Shown in pieces: positions 17,085 through 25,332 of a stretch of DNA of 64,000 bases. The notes under the pieces are model-generated. The model was not told the DNA's origin and ran no database searches. It worked only from the letters and a program-made list of their open reading frames with translations. The position numbers and the translations under genes were made by a program. Location: positions 3,966,053 through 4,030,052 of the forward strand of contig NZ_CP066779.1 in the NCBI RefSeq assembly GCF_016598535.1, read 5' to 3'. Position 1 is the stretch's first letter. Every line of letters begins with the position of its first letter. The DNA comes from Rhodococcus sp. P-2 (GTDB lineage Bacteria; Actinomycetota; Actinomycetes; Mycobacteriales; Mycobacteriaceae).

Positions 17085-18346
17085 GAAATTCCTTTCTCTG
17101 GCACAACGTGAAGAAATTTGCGCGGGGCCGTTCGCGAGAAGACGCAAATTCCGCGCAAACAACGCAGAAGGCGCAAACCGGGCGATGCGCAACCAGGAAT
17201 CTAACACGAGCAAATCGCATAGCTGAACACGCCATGGACGTCCGTCCATGCAAGAAAAACTCCGTTTACCTGGCTATATGTATCTTCCGTTGATTTCTGT
17301 CAAGGTAACTGGCTGGTTCATCACAATTCGATCTCGACGATCAGTTGCATGCCTGTCTTGGACCTTACCGACAATCGGTGAGCGGCCGAGCCGAGTCGGC
17401 GCTGCTGTACCGAATGAGCCTTTATGCAGTTCACTGCCCCTTATTTGCTGTCGGAACGACAAGGTGTGGAGCGAATTATCTGTGCACACACGCTCGACAT
17501 AAATGCAAATCAATTTTCTGCGTATAGGAGGAGGGTGAATTAGGGGGTGAATTCAGTCGCGGGTCATAGAAACCCCTGTTCTGAAAGGATCCAGAGATAG
17601 GGGTCACATTAGATTCGTTTTTCTTAGCAGATTGGATTCCGGCCTGAGTTAACCGTCGATAATGCTTCGGCGGCCGACATGGCATTTCGAGACAAAGAAT
17701 CGCCCGGCTTTTCGTAGAAAGCCTTCGGTACGGTTACGTCAGTCCAGCTGATCACGCGCCGCAGCGACTTTTGGCGTCGCTCGTGTGCGCACGGATGATG
17801 CACTACCTGGGATGAGTGTGGATCTCGGAAGATGCCATGCCGGAGGTTTCTTCGAAGATCTCGAGACCTCGCAAGTTCAGGTCGTTCTCGCGCACCTCGG
17901 CACGATGAAATGGCTTACTTTTCAAGCGCTTTCGATGCCCGGAGTCAAATGGTGACGGTCGTTGCGTAGTCGCTGACGGCGGATGCGGCCGGTTCGATCG
18001 GTGCGCAGTCGCCACATCCGAGCAACCGCACCGAGTAGCCGCGAGGTCCCACAGCCGGTACTTTTCGCAGCTCTCTGGACATTTCGCGAAATCGGACCTT
18101 CGAATCGAGTTCTTGCGCAACCATTCTGACGCAGCTTGTGTCAATGGTGCTACACCCACGGCTGCCCGCAAGGTTCGACTGCCCCGGCGGCTTTTACACC
18201 TCTGGGCTCCAGAGCCCAGAGGTTCTGTGACACTCGCGGCCGCTCTGTTTAGCGCGGTGCATGCGGCTCAGCCGGCATTGGCGGGCAATTGCCTACCGGC
18301 TCTCGTCGTAGAACTTTGTGAGACGGCCTTTGTCGCAAGGGAAGGG
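17085..18346. other. Long gene-poor, AT-richer region
   Basis: No convincing protein-coding gene in about 1.26 kb. The part from about 17100 to 17700 is clearly more AT-rich than the rest of the window. An AGGAGG at 17526-17531 precedes only very short ORFs (GTG AAT TAG, and a 17-codon frame from about 17547). A hairpin lies at 18197-18222. It looks like decayed or foreign DNA between the surface-protein locus and the remnants that follow. Confidence 0.5.
18197..18222 (-). terminator. Hairpin, 12-bp stem
   Basis: ACCTCTGGGCTC and its complement separated by two bases. It lies 125 bases beyond the stop of the putative small gene at 18347-18505 on the minus strand and could be its terminator. 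Confidence 0.5.
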
Positions 18347-18505
18347 CTACAACGATTGGTCTGGCCCGGTCAACGACGCGGGACCGGTCGTCGGTTGGTG
18401 TGCGCCGGTGAACCGCTCGACGACGGATACCACGACGATCGCGAGTGCCAGGATTCCAACAGTTCGGGCGAGTGACTTCAGGGTCTTCGGAAGTGCCTTC
18501 TTCAT
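18347..18505 (-). CDS. Putative 52-aa membrane peptide
   Basis: An ORF starting at ATG 18505 with a basic amino end (MKKALPKTLKSLAR), a hydrophobic segment (TVGILALAIVVVSVV, about 15-29) and a polar Pro/Thr/Ser tail. The topology is that of a single-pass small membrane protein. The ribosome-binding site is weak and I recognise no family, so this call rests on the signal-anchor pattern and the downstream hairpin. Confidence 0.4.
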   Translation of the reverse strand: MKKALPKTLKSLARTVGILALAIVVVSVVERFTGAHQPTTGPASLTGPDQSL

Positions 18506-18539
18506 GCGTGGCAGACTACTGCGGACGGCACGCAATTTG

Positions 18540-18842
18540 TGGGCTAGGTTTCGATCCGAATGGGATCGGTCTGCACAGATACCCGAATCTGGAGGCCGAT
18601 CCCGTGTGGAAGTCGCCCAACCCGGCTTCCGAAAATAGTTCGAAGATTACGGATACCATCGCAGGACTTCCGGATGGCAACTATGTCGCCGGAATCTACT
18701 GCGTCAGTGACGGACCCACCCCGGCCGGATACAACCAGACTCACAACTTGGTTGAGCTTCCGTTCACTCTCCCACAGGCGCCTGCGAAGCCGGGCGGGGG
18801 ATTCGGATCCATCCAATTCCCCGCGTTCGGCTCGAAGAAACT
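18540..18842 (+). pseudogene. C-terminal remnant of a secreted protein
   Basis: In the frame through 18540-18842 the translation is protein-like: FDPNGIGLHRYPNLEADPVW, then TDTIAGLPDGNYVAGIYCVS, GPTPAGYNQTHN, and a Gly-rich end FGSIQFPAFGS. Upstream the same frame has no plausible start, signal peptide or coherent sequence. Downstream it runs into the hairpin at 18849-18883 without a sensible stop. It looks like the C-terminal part of an exported Ig-like protein whose 5' end has been deleted. Confidence 0.5.
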
Positions 18843-18848
18843 CACGAC

Positions 18849-18883
18849 AAAGCCCCCAACTTCGCAAGGAGGTTGGGGGCTTT
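18849..18883. terminator. Bidirectional terminator
   Basis: A 12-bp perfect stem AAAGCCCCCAAC / GTTGGGGGCTTT with an 11-base loop and A/T flanks on both sides, so it gives a U-rich end in either direction. It lies 27 bases after the stop of the secreted-protein gene at 18910 (minus strand). Confidence 0.85.
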
Positions 18884-18909
18884 CGTCATCTGCAGAAGGA
18901 CTGTTGCTG

Positions 18910-19668
18910 CTAGCTGCCGAAGATGTCGCCGAGTGAACCGAGTGAACCGGTGCCTGTCTCGGGCTTCGGATCCTTCTTGGCGAAGTTGGTGGTGCAGCCG
19001 TTGAACTTCACGGCGTCGACGAAGACGCTCGAGGCTTCCGAGCCGGTGCCGACGCTCACGCCGTAGTGCTCGACTTTTGCACCGGGGTTGGCTGCCACGA
19101 TGGCATCGAGTGAGGTGGGCTCGCCCTTGACTGCACCGCCGATGGTGCGGGTGCTCCACCAGAGTCCGTCCTGGATGTTCTCGTGCTTGACCGCAGCGTC
19201 CGTCACGGATGCGCCGTTCTGGCTCGGCACCCACACCAGGGTGGTGAAACCGTTGTTGTCCGGGTTCGTGGTGCCGGTCAAACGCAGCTGGAACGCAGCG
19301 CTGGTGGTTACGGCGCGCTCGGAAAACCCGATTTCCTTGGCAGCTGCGTCGGCCAGTTTGATGCTGCCTGCCGCGTGGTACGACACGGAGCGGTCCTTGA
19401 CGTCGGTGACTTCGAGTTTGAGTGAGCCGTCCTTGTCGAAGACATTATCGGCCGCGTAGGAGGCGGTCTGGTCCTTCTCGTCGGTGAACGGGATTCCCCA
19501 GCCGTTCGCGGTGGTTTCGGTAGACGTTGTGGAGCAGTTGAAGCCCGCTTCCGGCTCTGCGGAACCGAGTGAACCAGTGGGCGCTGCGCCCGCGAAAGCC
19601 GGTGCAATCAATGCAGCGGAGCCGACAAGTGCGGCAACGATTCCGGCGCGGCGGGTGGCTTGAGACAT
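18910..19668 (-). CDS. Secreted protein with GSLGS tail, function unknown
   Basis: A 252-aa exported protein starting at ATG 19668 with GAGAGG about ten bases upstream. It has an N-terminal signal peptide (MSQATRRAG..., cleavage after AGA near 28), a TGSLGS stretch at the mature N-terminus, a central beta-rich domain with a Cys pair (about Cys41 and Cys226, candidates for a disulfide) and a C-terminal TGTGSLGSLGDIFGS tail. No enzyme motif is seen. The GSLGS elements at both ends link it in composition to the DUF4185 protein and the small peptides. It is monocistronic. Confidence 0.8.
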   Translation of the reverse strand: MSQATRRAGIVAALVGSAALIAPAFAGAAPTGSLGSAEPEAGFNCSTTSTETTANGWGIPFTDEKDQTASYAADNVFDKDGSLKLEVTDVKDRSVSYHAAGSIKLADAAAKEIGFSERAVTTSAAFQLRLTGTTNPDNNGFTTLVWVPSQNGASVTDAAVKHENIQDGLWWSTRTIGGAVKGEPTSLDAIVAANPGAKVEHYGVSVGTGSEASSVFVDAVKFNGCTTNFAKKDPKPETGTGSLGSLGDIFGS

Positions 19669-19959
19669 GCGTGATGAACCTCTCGGAGGGTAAAACGGGG
19701 GTGAAGGTCTGTAAAAAATAGCACAGACTGTCCGGTTTGTGAATGTTGAGGATGGGAAACGATTGCCCAAAGTCGTCCAGGGAAAATGCTGGCAAGTAAC
19801 GCATTTCGGTTTTCCGCGCGATTTACGATCGCAGCATCGGTGAATCGGCACTCGTGATTTCTCAGTAAGTGAGAACGAGCTACCTCGTCGTCGAACCCCG
19901 CAAGAACGGCACCGCAGTGTCCGGCACATCGACCACGATCGGACGGTGACCTACTCACT

Positions 19960-20206
19960 GTGTATGTGACCGGCGTTGGAACATCCCCCGGCAAGGGTCT
20001 GGTCGCCGACCTGGAAGGACTCGTGCCACCCGCGATCGCGACCGAGCTGGGGTCTCGGTTGGCACTGCGGGCCTGCTGTCCTCAGCATTTGCGGTCGGTA
20101 CGGTCATCGGTGCGACAGTGATGGCGGTCTTCTCTGCGGTGCCAGGCTGGCGCGTTTCCTTTCGCGGCCAAGACTTCGAACGCATTAGCAGTACTCCGAA
20201 AATAAG
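19960..20206 (+). pseudogene. Frameshifted N-terminal remnant of an MFS (DHA1) transporter
   Basis: Frame 1 reads VYVTGVGTS, then GLVPPAIATELG. After a +1 shift near 20052 a second frame continues GVSVGTAGLLSSAFAVGTVI and GATVMAVFSAV. Joined, these match the first two transmembrane helices of DHA1-type major facilitator drug exporters (pattern PAIATxLGVSxxxAGLLxSAFAVG). There is no start codon context, the linker between the two blocks is scrambled, and nothing beyond helix 2 remains. It is a dead fragment. Confidence 0.6.
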
Positions 20207-20287
20207 TGCACGCAAGCCTGTGCGCCGAGCACCACCGCAACGCCGTCACGCGAACGTGCCACTACCCAACCGAGCCACGGCCTCCCC

Positions 20288-20758
20288 TCAGCGCCCGCTC
20301 GTCGGAGCTTTCGTTGCGCCGGTTGCGAATTGGTGCATCCCATCCGCGTCGAGCCCTCGATGCGCCCAACCGAGCTCGCTGAAGAAGCGGTAAGCGGGCT
20401 CGTTCCTCTGGTCAACGAACGCAACCCACCCCGTCGTCGGCGGGTGCTCGGGCCACGAACGGACGCAGTCGATCGTTGCCCGGCCGAGCCCGTTCCTGCG
20501 CCGGCGCGGATCGATCGCGAGATCAGTGATGCCATGCTCGTGTCCGTTTGGGTCCCAAGCGCAGCCGACGAGCGCGACCGGATCGACACCGTCGAGCACC
20601 ACAAGCTGCACACCCGAGTGGGTGGCGAGGACATACTCGAGCCACTCGTCGTCAAGCGGACCCAGCTCACGGTCTAGCGTCTCATCCTCGTACCAGCGCT
20701 GGATCCACGGCCAATCGGCACGGGTCATTAGCCGCGCCGCGAGGGTCTGCTCAGTCAT
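20288..20758 (-). CDS. GNAT-family N-acetyltransferase
   Basis: A 156-aa protein with the GNAT fold: GITDLAIDPRRRRNGLGRATI (about 76-96) carries the acetyl-CoA-binding RRxGxG motif, and the C-terminal NEPAYRFFSELGW (about 119-131) is the usual final motif. The start is ATG 20758. It would acetylate an amine or a protein N-terminus; the substrate is unknown. A (TCTCGT)-type hexamer repeat lies directly upstream of its start (about 20766-20790). The gene stands alone in the accessory region. Confidence 0.85.
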   Translation of the reverse strand: MTEQTLAARLMTRADWPWIQRWYEDETLDRELGPLDDEWLEYVLATHSGVQLVVLDGVDPVALVGCAWDPNGHEHGITDLAIDPRRRRNGLGRATIDCVRSWPEHPPTTGWVAFVDQRNEPAYRFFSELGWAHRGLDADGMHQFATGATKAPTSGR

Positions 20759-20896
20759 GAGGTCTATTCTCTCGTTCTCGTTCTCGTTCTTTTTCAGGGC
20801 TTACTCTCATTCGGCGTTGGCAGCAGCTTGATCACGCGTGTGCCGTATGCAGCACAAGAATGCCGCCAGCCTCACCCGAGATAAGGGAGACGCGCC

Positions 20897-21160
20897 CTAG
20901 TCAAGTTTCGCTGGCGGATAGTCCCCGTAGACGCCTTCGTCGCGGCAGGCTAAGTACTGCTGATGCTGCAGATTCGTGCGCTCGTCGAGGCCTTTGTAGT
21001 AGTCGGTCTTCACCTTGCGCATGTCGGCGCGGTACTCGCGAATGAACTTGAAGCCTTCGTGCGTCATCGGGATAACGAACGCCGCGATTACAACCCACAG
21101 CAGGATCCACAGCAATGTCTGCCAGTAGTTCGTAATGAAGACAATCAGCAAGAATGCCAC
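20897..21160 (-). CDS. Small membrane protein, unknown
   Basis: An 87-aa ORF, probable start GTG 21160, with two adjoining hydrophobic stretches near the N-terminus (AFLLIVFITNYWQTLLWILL and VVIAAFVIPM, about 2-32) and a charged soluble tail rich in Lys, Arg and Asp/Glu (about 35-87). The lipoprotein gene ends 23 bases upstream on the same strand, so the two may be co-transcribed. The start is uncertain because no good ribosome-binding site precedes it. I do not recognise the family. Confidence 0.6.
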   Translation of the reverse strand: MAFLLIVFITNYWQTLLWILLWVVIAAFVIPMTHEGFKFIREYRADMRKVKTDYYKGLDERTNLQHQQYLACRDEGVYGDYPPAKLD

Positions 21161-21183
21161 GATGAATCCGACGAGGGCGTCCG

Positions 21184-21501
21184 TTATTTCGAGATGTATT
21201 CCGCGAAAAGTTCTTTATCTGATCGTGCATCGCAATCGTACGCGTGAGTACGGCGACCGTCATCGGTCGTGCGTTTCATGATTCGCATCGATGCGTCAGT
21301 TCGCTCTTCCAAGCTTGAACCCTTGTCGCTAATAGTCTTTTGGTCCGCTTGAGTCTCCAGATATCCGGGCGTCAGTTCGGCGAAACCCGCACACTGAGTT
21401 GCCCTCACTTCCTCGGCGGTGGGACCCGCGGGCTCGCTACTGCATCCGCTGATGAGTAGCGCCGCTCCGATAGCCGCGACTGCGGCGAACGGCATTTTCA
21501 T
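21184..21501 (-). CDS. Putative lipoprotein, unknown
   Basis: A 105-aa protein with a type II signal peptide: MKMPFAAVAAIGAALLISGC, lipobox LISG-Cys20, then a Ser/Pro/Gly stretch and a helical, charged mature part ending in ELFAEYISK. After lipidation it would be tethered to the outer face of the membrane. It probably forms a two-gene unit with the membrane protein at 20897-21160. No family is recognised. Confidence 0.7.
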   Translation of the reverse strand: MKMPFAAVAAIGAALLISGCSSEPAGPTAEEVRATQCAGFAELTPGYLETQADQKTISDKGSSLEERTDASMRIMKRTTDDGRRTHAYDCDARSDKELFAEYISK

Positions 21502-21690
21502 GCCGGAATAGAACCAGACGGACCGGTCGTAACTGACATTTGATCTGCCTCAGTTGGTAGTAGTCTTCGGCTCCAGCGGCTTCCTGTTCGGCGACCCATG
21601 CGGGTGCGACACTCTTGCGACACTCTTGCGCCCGACGCACCGGCGTCCGAGTTCGAAGCTAGTGTCCCGCGCCGGTAGTAAGTTTCCGAT

Positions 21691-22110
21691 ATGGCTCTCG
21701 GAAACGGGTTGGTCGCTCGGATCGAGCGGACCGTGGACTTCTACGGTCCCGGCCGTCCGATTCCGGCAGACGAGCTTCACGCGCGATTGCATGCGCTCGA
21801 CATCGTCCCGGACAAAGACTTCACCGAGTTCGTGGGACGTTGGGGTGGATGCTTCGCGGGCGTGTCAGTGCACGCATGGGACAACGCCGAGCTTATCGGT
21901 CGTGAGACATGCATCGAGCTGACCATTGAGGCGCGTGACGCATACGGTGCCCTCATCGACGGGGTGGTGTTCGCTGACGACGGGTCGGGGAATCCGATCT
22001 GGATCGCTGCGGACGGAAGCGTGTGCTTGGTCGACCATGACAACGGGAACACAGTTGTCCGACTGGCGGCCAGTTTCCGCACGCTGTTGGAGGAGAACGT
22101 CGACGACTGA
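21691..22110 (+). CDS. SMI1/KNR4 (SUKH)-like protein
   Basis: A 139-aa soluble protein. Its C-terminal half has the look of the SUKH superfamily: VVFADDGSGNPIWIAADGSV followed by LVDHDNGN, the usual glycine-rich FADDGSGN turn and VxxxDHD strand. An RWGGC element precedes it. Many SUKH proteins are immunity proteins against secreted nuclease or other polymorphic toxins, but others have unrelated roles. No toxin gene is visible nearby, so it would be an orphan. ATG 21691 is used; no strong ribosome-binding site is evident. Confidence 0.6.
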   Translation: MALGNGLVARIERTVDFYGPGRPIPADELHARLHALDIVPDKDFTEFVGRWGGCFAGVSVHAWDNAELIGRETCIELTIEARDAYGALIDGVVFADDGSGNPIWIAADGSVCLVDHDNGNTVVRLAASFRTLLEENVDD

Positions 22111-22412
22111 CTCGCGCGACTAACCCTTCCTCGGGGGTCGGATCTTCTCGGCTTACTTGGTCCAGATGAACGGCTTCGGGCTCTCATTCCATCCCTTGAC
22201 CCCTGCCGTTGTTCGGCAAGATTGTCGACGATGAGTCGGAATTCGGCGCCTAGCTTGCGTCGAGAGACGTACATGCTCACCTGCGAACCGCTCAACACTT
22301 ACTCAACACTTTGGTCGGGATTGCGCGGGATAACGCAGGATTATTGCATTGGTCGTATCTGCGTACATGCTGGCCTAGAAGGTATTGAGTCCTGCGTAAA
22401 CGGTACGAAAAG
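22111..22412. other. Intergenic region, nothing recognised
   Basis: About 300 bases between the SUKH-like gene and the tRNA. I see no supported gene. The last 100 bases before the tRNA 3' end would be the place to seek an attachment-site scar; no repeat of the tRNA 3' end was noticed elsewhere in the window. Confidence 0.5.
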
Positions 22413-22485
22413 TGCCCCCGGCAGGATTCGAACCTGCGACCAAGAGATTAGAAGGCTCTTGCTCTATCCCCTGAGCTACGGAGGC
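22413..22485 (-). tRNA. tRNA-Arg (anticodon TCT)
   Basis: On the minus strand a cloverleaf is visible: acceptor GCCTCCG pairing with CGGGGGC, D arm around TAGCTCAGGGGATAGAGCA, anticodon loop CTTCTAA giving TCT, and T arm GGTTCGAATCC. A discriminator A at 22413 follows. CCA is not encoded. The 3' end faces the decayed region to the left. Confidence 0.95.
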
Positions 22486-22582
22486 GCGTGGAACATCATA
22501 CTCGAGGGTTCGGGATGTGACGCGCACCGCCCAACTCCGACGCGTTGTCGTAGTCGGTTCGCGAAGGTCCTACCCTTGAGGT

Positions 22583-24733
22583 ATGGCTACACCCGACCTC
22601 GCGCCGACAGATTCCCCACCGGAGTCCACTCCGCACAGCGGTGCACCCGCTTCTTCGACCGCCATATTCGTGGTCAGTGGACTCATCGCAGGGCTCACCG
22701 CAGCCATCGTGGTGGGATTCTCCGCGTCGCAGGCACTGACTCTTCTGGGTATCCCTGATCCAGGTCCGATCACTACGTACGGCCTGCCCGCGATGCGCGC
22801 ACTGGGGGAGATCGCCGCGGTCATCGCGATCGGGTCACTGCTGTTGGCCGCTTTCTTCGTGCCACCTCAGAAGTCGGGCGTCCTCGACGTCGACGGCTAT
22901 CGAGCAGTCCGAACCGCATCGCATGCCGCGATCGTGTGGGCGATCTGTTCGTTCATGATGGTGCCTCTGACGCTCTCCGACACCTCGGGTCAGCCGTTTG
23001 CCGAAGCGATCAAACCGGCAAACCTCTGGTCGGGACTCGATCAGGTGGAGATCGCCGGCGCCTGGCGCTGGACGGCCATCATCGCGGTTGTTCTGGCGAT
23101 CCTGGCCCGGTTGACACTGCGCTGGTGGTGGACTCCGCTCCTGCTGCTGGTCGGTCTACTCGGACTGATGCCGCTCGCTCTCACCGGTCACTCGTCTTCG
23201 GGCGGCTCGCATGACATCGCTACCAACAGCCTGATCCTGCACCTTGTGGCGGCTTCGCTCTGGGCGGGCGGCTTGTTCGCGCTACTGGCCCACGCGCGGC
23301 GCGGCGGCGATTACACCGACGTAGCGGCTCGACGCTTTTCGACGGTCGCATCCATCTGCTTCGTCGTCATGGGATTCAGCGGTGTCATCAATGCGATTGT
23401 CCGTCTACCTCTCGACGACGTGTTCACCACGACCTACGGACGATTGATCGTCGCCAAAACAGTTGCACTGATCATCCTCGGGTTCTTCGGTTGGGCTCAG
23501 CGGAGTCGGGCGCTGCCGGCGTTGGCGGAGAACCCCAAGAGTCGCTCCGCGCTGATTCGTTTTGCCGGCGCTGAAGGCATCGTGATGGCGGCGACCATCG
23601 GTCTCGCGATCGGCCTCGGTCGGACCCCACCGCCCCCGCCGCTGTCGATTCCCTCGATCCCCGAGGTCGAACTCGGTTACAACCTTCCGGACCCGCCGTC
23701 GTTCATGGCATTCGTGACGGACTGGCGATTCGACCTCATGTTCGGCACTGCCGCAATCGCTGCGGCGATTCTGTACGGAATCGGCCTGCGCAAACTGGCC
23801 AAGCGTGGGGATTCCTGGCCCGTCGGCCGAACCATCGCTTGGATGAGCGGTTGTGCGGTGCTCTTGATCGCCACGTCGTCCGGTGTAGGCAAGTACGCGC
23901 CGGCAGTCTTCAGCGTTCACATGGGCGCGCACATGGCGCTGTCGATGTTGGGCCCAGTCCTGCTGGTTCTGGGTGCGCCGATCACTTTGGCTCTGCGGGC
24001 CCTCGATCCAGCAGGCAAGGACGGCGTGCCAGGCATCCGCGAGTGGATTCTGACCGCCCTGCACAGCCCGTTCTCGCGTTTCATCACCCACCCGATCGTG
24101 GCGGCCGTTCTCTTTGTCGGCGGCTTCTACGCGCTCTATCTCGGCGGAATCTACGGCGCGACGGTCGACTCGCACAGCGCGCACTTGCTGATGAATCTGC
24201 ACTTCATCCTGAGCGGCTATCTCTTCTACTGGGTGGCGATCGGAATCGACCCGTCACCACGTCAATTGCAGCCGGTGACCAAGCTGGCAATGGTCTTCGG
24301 TTCGCTTCCGTTCCACGCGTTCTTCGGTGTGGCCTTGATGAGCACCACCGCCGTCATGGGTGGCGCCTACTTCCGTTCGCTCGGCCTTGGCTGGAACAAC
24401 GATCTGATCGGCGATCAGCAGTTGGGGGGCAGCATCGCCTGGGCGACCGGCGAGATCCCGCTCATGGTGGTCATGCTTGCGCTTCTGGTTCAGTGGTCGC
24501 GCAGTGACGGCAGAACGGCGCGCCGAACCGACCGTGCGGCTGAACGTGACCACGACGCCGACCTCGCCGCACACAACGCGATGTTCGCCGAATTGGCCAG
24601 GCGGGACCGCGAGGGGTGGAAACCCCGAGAGGCGGCTGACGCGGAGACTGCCGACGAGGACACTGCCGACGAGGACACTGCCGATGGGGCGCCGAGCGAG
24701 AAGAAATCCGACGAGTCCTCCACTAGCACTTAG
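22583..24733 (+). CDS. CopD-CtaG fusion membrane protein (copper / cytochrome oxidase assembly)
   Basis: A 716-aa polytopic protein. The first half (about 25-330) is CopD-like, with many helices and conserved HSSSGGSHD and LHLVAASLWAGGLFAL segments carrying histidines suited to copper handling. The second half (about 370-650) is the CtaG/caa3_CtaG domain (HMGAHMALSMLGPVLLVLGA; MNLHFILSGYLFYWVAIG). The acidic Glu/Asp/Thr-rich tail contains the direct repeat ADEDTADEDTADG. Fusions of this kind are known in actinobacteria and are thought to deliver copper to the aa3 oxidase. ATG 22583 follows GAGGT. It is followed by a hairpin terminator. Confidence 0.93.
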   Translation: MATPDLAPTDSPPESTPHSGAPASSTAIFVVSGLIAGLTAAIVVGFSASQALTLLGIPDPGPITTYGLPAMRALGEIAAVIAIGSLLLAAFFVPPQKSGVLDVDGYRAVRTASHAAIVWAICSFMMVPLTLSDTSGQPFAEAIKPANLWSGLDQVEIAGAWRWTAIIAVVLAILARLTLRWWWTPLLLLVGLLGLMPLALTGHSSSGGSHDIATNSLILHLVAASLWAGGLFALLAHARRGGDYTDVAARRFSTVASICFVVMGFSGVINAIVRLPLDDVFTTTYGRLIVAKTVALIILGFFGWAQRSRALPALAENPKSRSALIRFAGAEGIVMAATIGLAIGLGRTPPPPPLSIPSIPEVELGYNLPDPPSFMAFVTDWRFDLMFGTAAIAAAILYGIGLRKLAKRGDSWPVGRTIAWMSGCAVLLIATSSGVGKYAPAVFSVHMGAHMALSMLGPVLLVLGAPITLALRALDPAGKDGVPGIREWILTALHSPFSRFITHPIVAAVLFVGGFYALYLGGIYGATVDSHSAHLLMNLHFILSGYLFYWVAIGIDPSPRQLQPVTKLAMVFGSLPFHAFFGVALMSTTAVMGGAYFRSLGLGWNNDLIGDQQLGGSIAWATGEIPLMVVMLALLVQWSRSDGRTARRTDRAAERDHDADLAAHNAMFAELARRDREGWKPREAADAETADEDTADEDTADGAPSEKKSDESSTST

Positions 24734-24739
24734 CACCGA

Positions 24740-24769
24740 CACTGCCCGGGCCGTTTGGCTCGGGCAGTG
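24740..24769 (+). terminator. Terminator after copD-ctaG
   Basis: A 13-bp stem (one G-T pair) CACTGCCCGGGCC / GGCTCGGGCAGTG with a 4-base loop, followed by a short T-rich run CTGTTTCT. It starts six bases after the stop codon. Confidence 0.85.
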
Positions 24770-24914
24770 CTGTTTCTCCACAGCGGTCCCTCCGATGCAC
24801 AGGTGGAAATCGAAATCCCGAGCCAGGCGTTTGCCGTTCCACAATCGAAACTGCCGACGCAATGATCGGCCCCGCGGCAGTTGGCGGGATCTGAAGTTCG
24901 AAGGGGGATCGGAC

Positions 24915-25328
24915 ATGTACGAAACGCATGCAACCGTTGTCGGAACCGTCATCACCAATCCGGTGAAGCGGCAGACCACCAATGGTGAAGAGGTGCTGAG
25001 CTTTCGGATGGCGAGCAATACTCGTCGCAAAGACGCGGTGACCGGAGAGTGGACTGACGGTGCGACCCTGTATCTCACGGTCAGTTGCTGGCGGCGGTTG
25101 GTCACCGGCGTCGGCGCATCCATCATGAAAGGTGATCCGGTCATGGTGGCGGGGGAGTTGCGCACCAACGAGTACACGACCAAAGAGGGTGTGCCTCGTT
25201 CCGATCTCGAGTTGCGGGCGACGGCAGTTGGCGCGGACCTTGCTCGTTGCATCTCGAAGATCGAGCGTCAGAGCAAGCCGACGTCGGCGGAGAATGTCGA
25301 GGACGCAGTCGACACCGTCGCTGCGTGA
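24915..25328 (+). CDS. ssb: Single-stranded DNA-binding protein (secondary paralogue)
   Basis: A 137-aa OB-fold protein with the typical SSB core: YETHATVVGTVITNPV at the start, FRMASNTRRKD and LYLTVSCWRRLVTGVGASIMKGDPVMVAGEL. It lacks the long Gly-rich linker and the acidic DDDIPF-type tail of the main replicative SSB, so it is likely the second paralogue, as with Rv2478c in M. tuberculosis, whose neighbours ettA and gdh also follow here. GAAGGGGG precedes ATG 24915. It binds ssDNA; it may act in competence or repair rather than at the fork. Confidence 0.9.
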   Translation: MYETHATVVGTVITNPVKRQTTNGEEVLSFRMASNTRRKDAVTGEWTDGATLYLTVSCWRRLVTGVGASIMKGDPVMVAGELRTNEYTTKEGVPRSDLELRATAVGADLARCISKIERQSKPTSAENVEDAVDTVAA

Positions 25329-25332
25329 GAAC

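Noticed and set aside
17812..17955. 47-codon ORF in the gene-poor region
   Set aside because: Start context is poor (only CTGGG upstream), no hydrophobic segment or motif, and length is within chance expectation.
21437..21640. Minus-strand ORF containing a protein-like stretch VAPAWVAEQEAAGAEDYYQL
   Set aside because: It overlaps the lipoprotein gene start, no family is recognised and an 11-bp direct repeat (GCGACACTCTT twice) disrupts its start. It could be a remnant, but the evidence is too thin.
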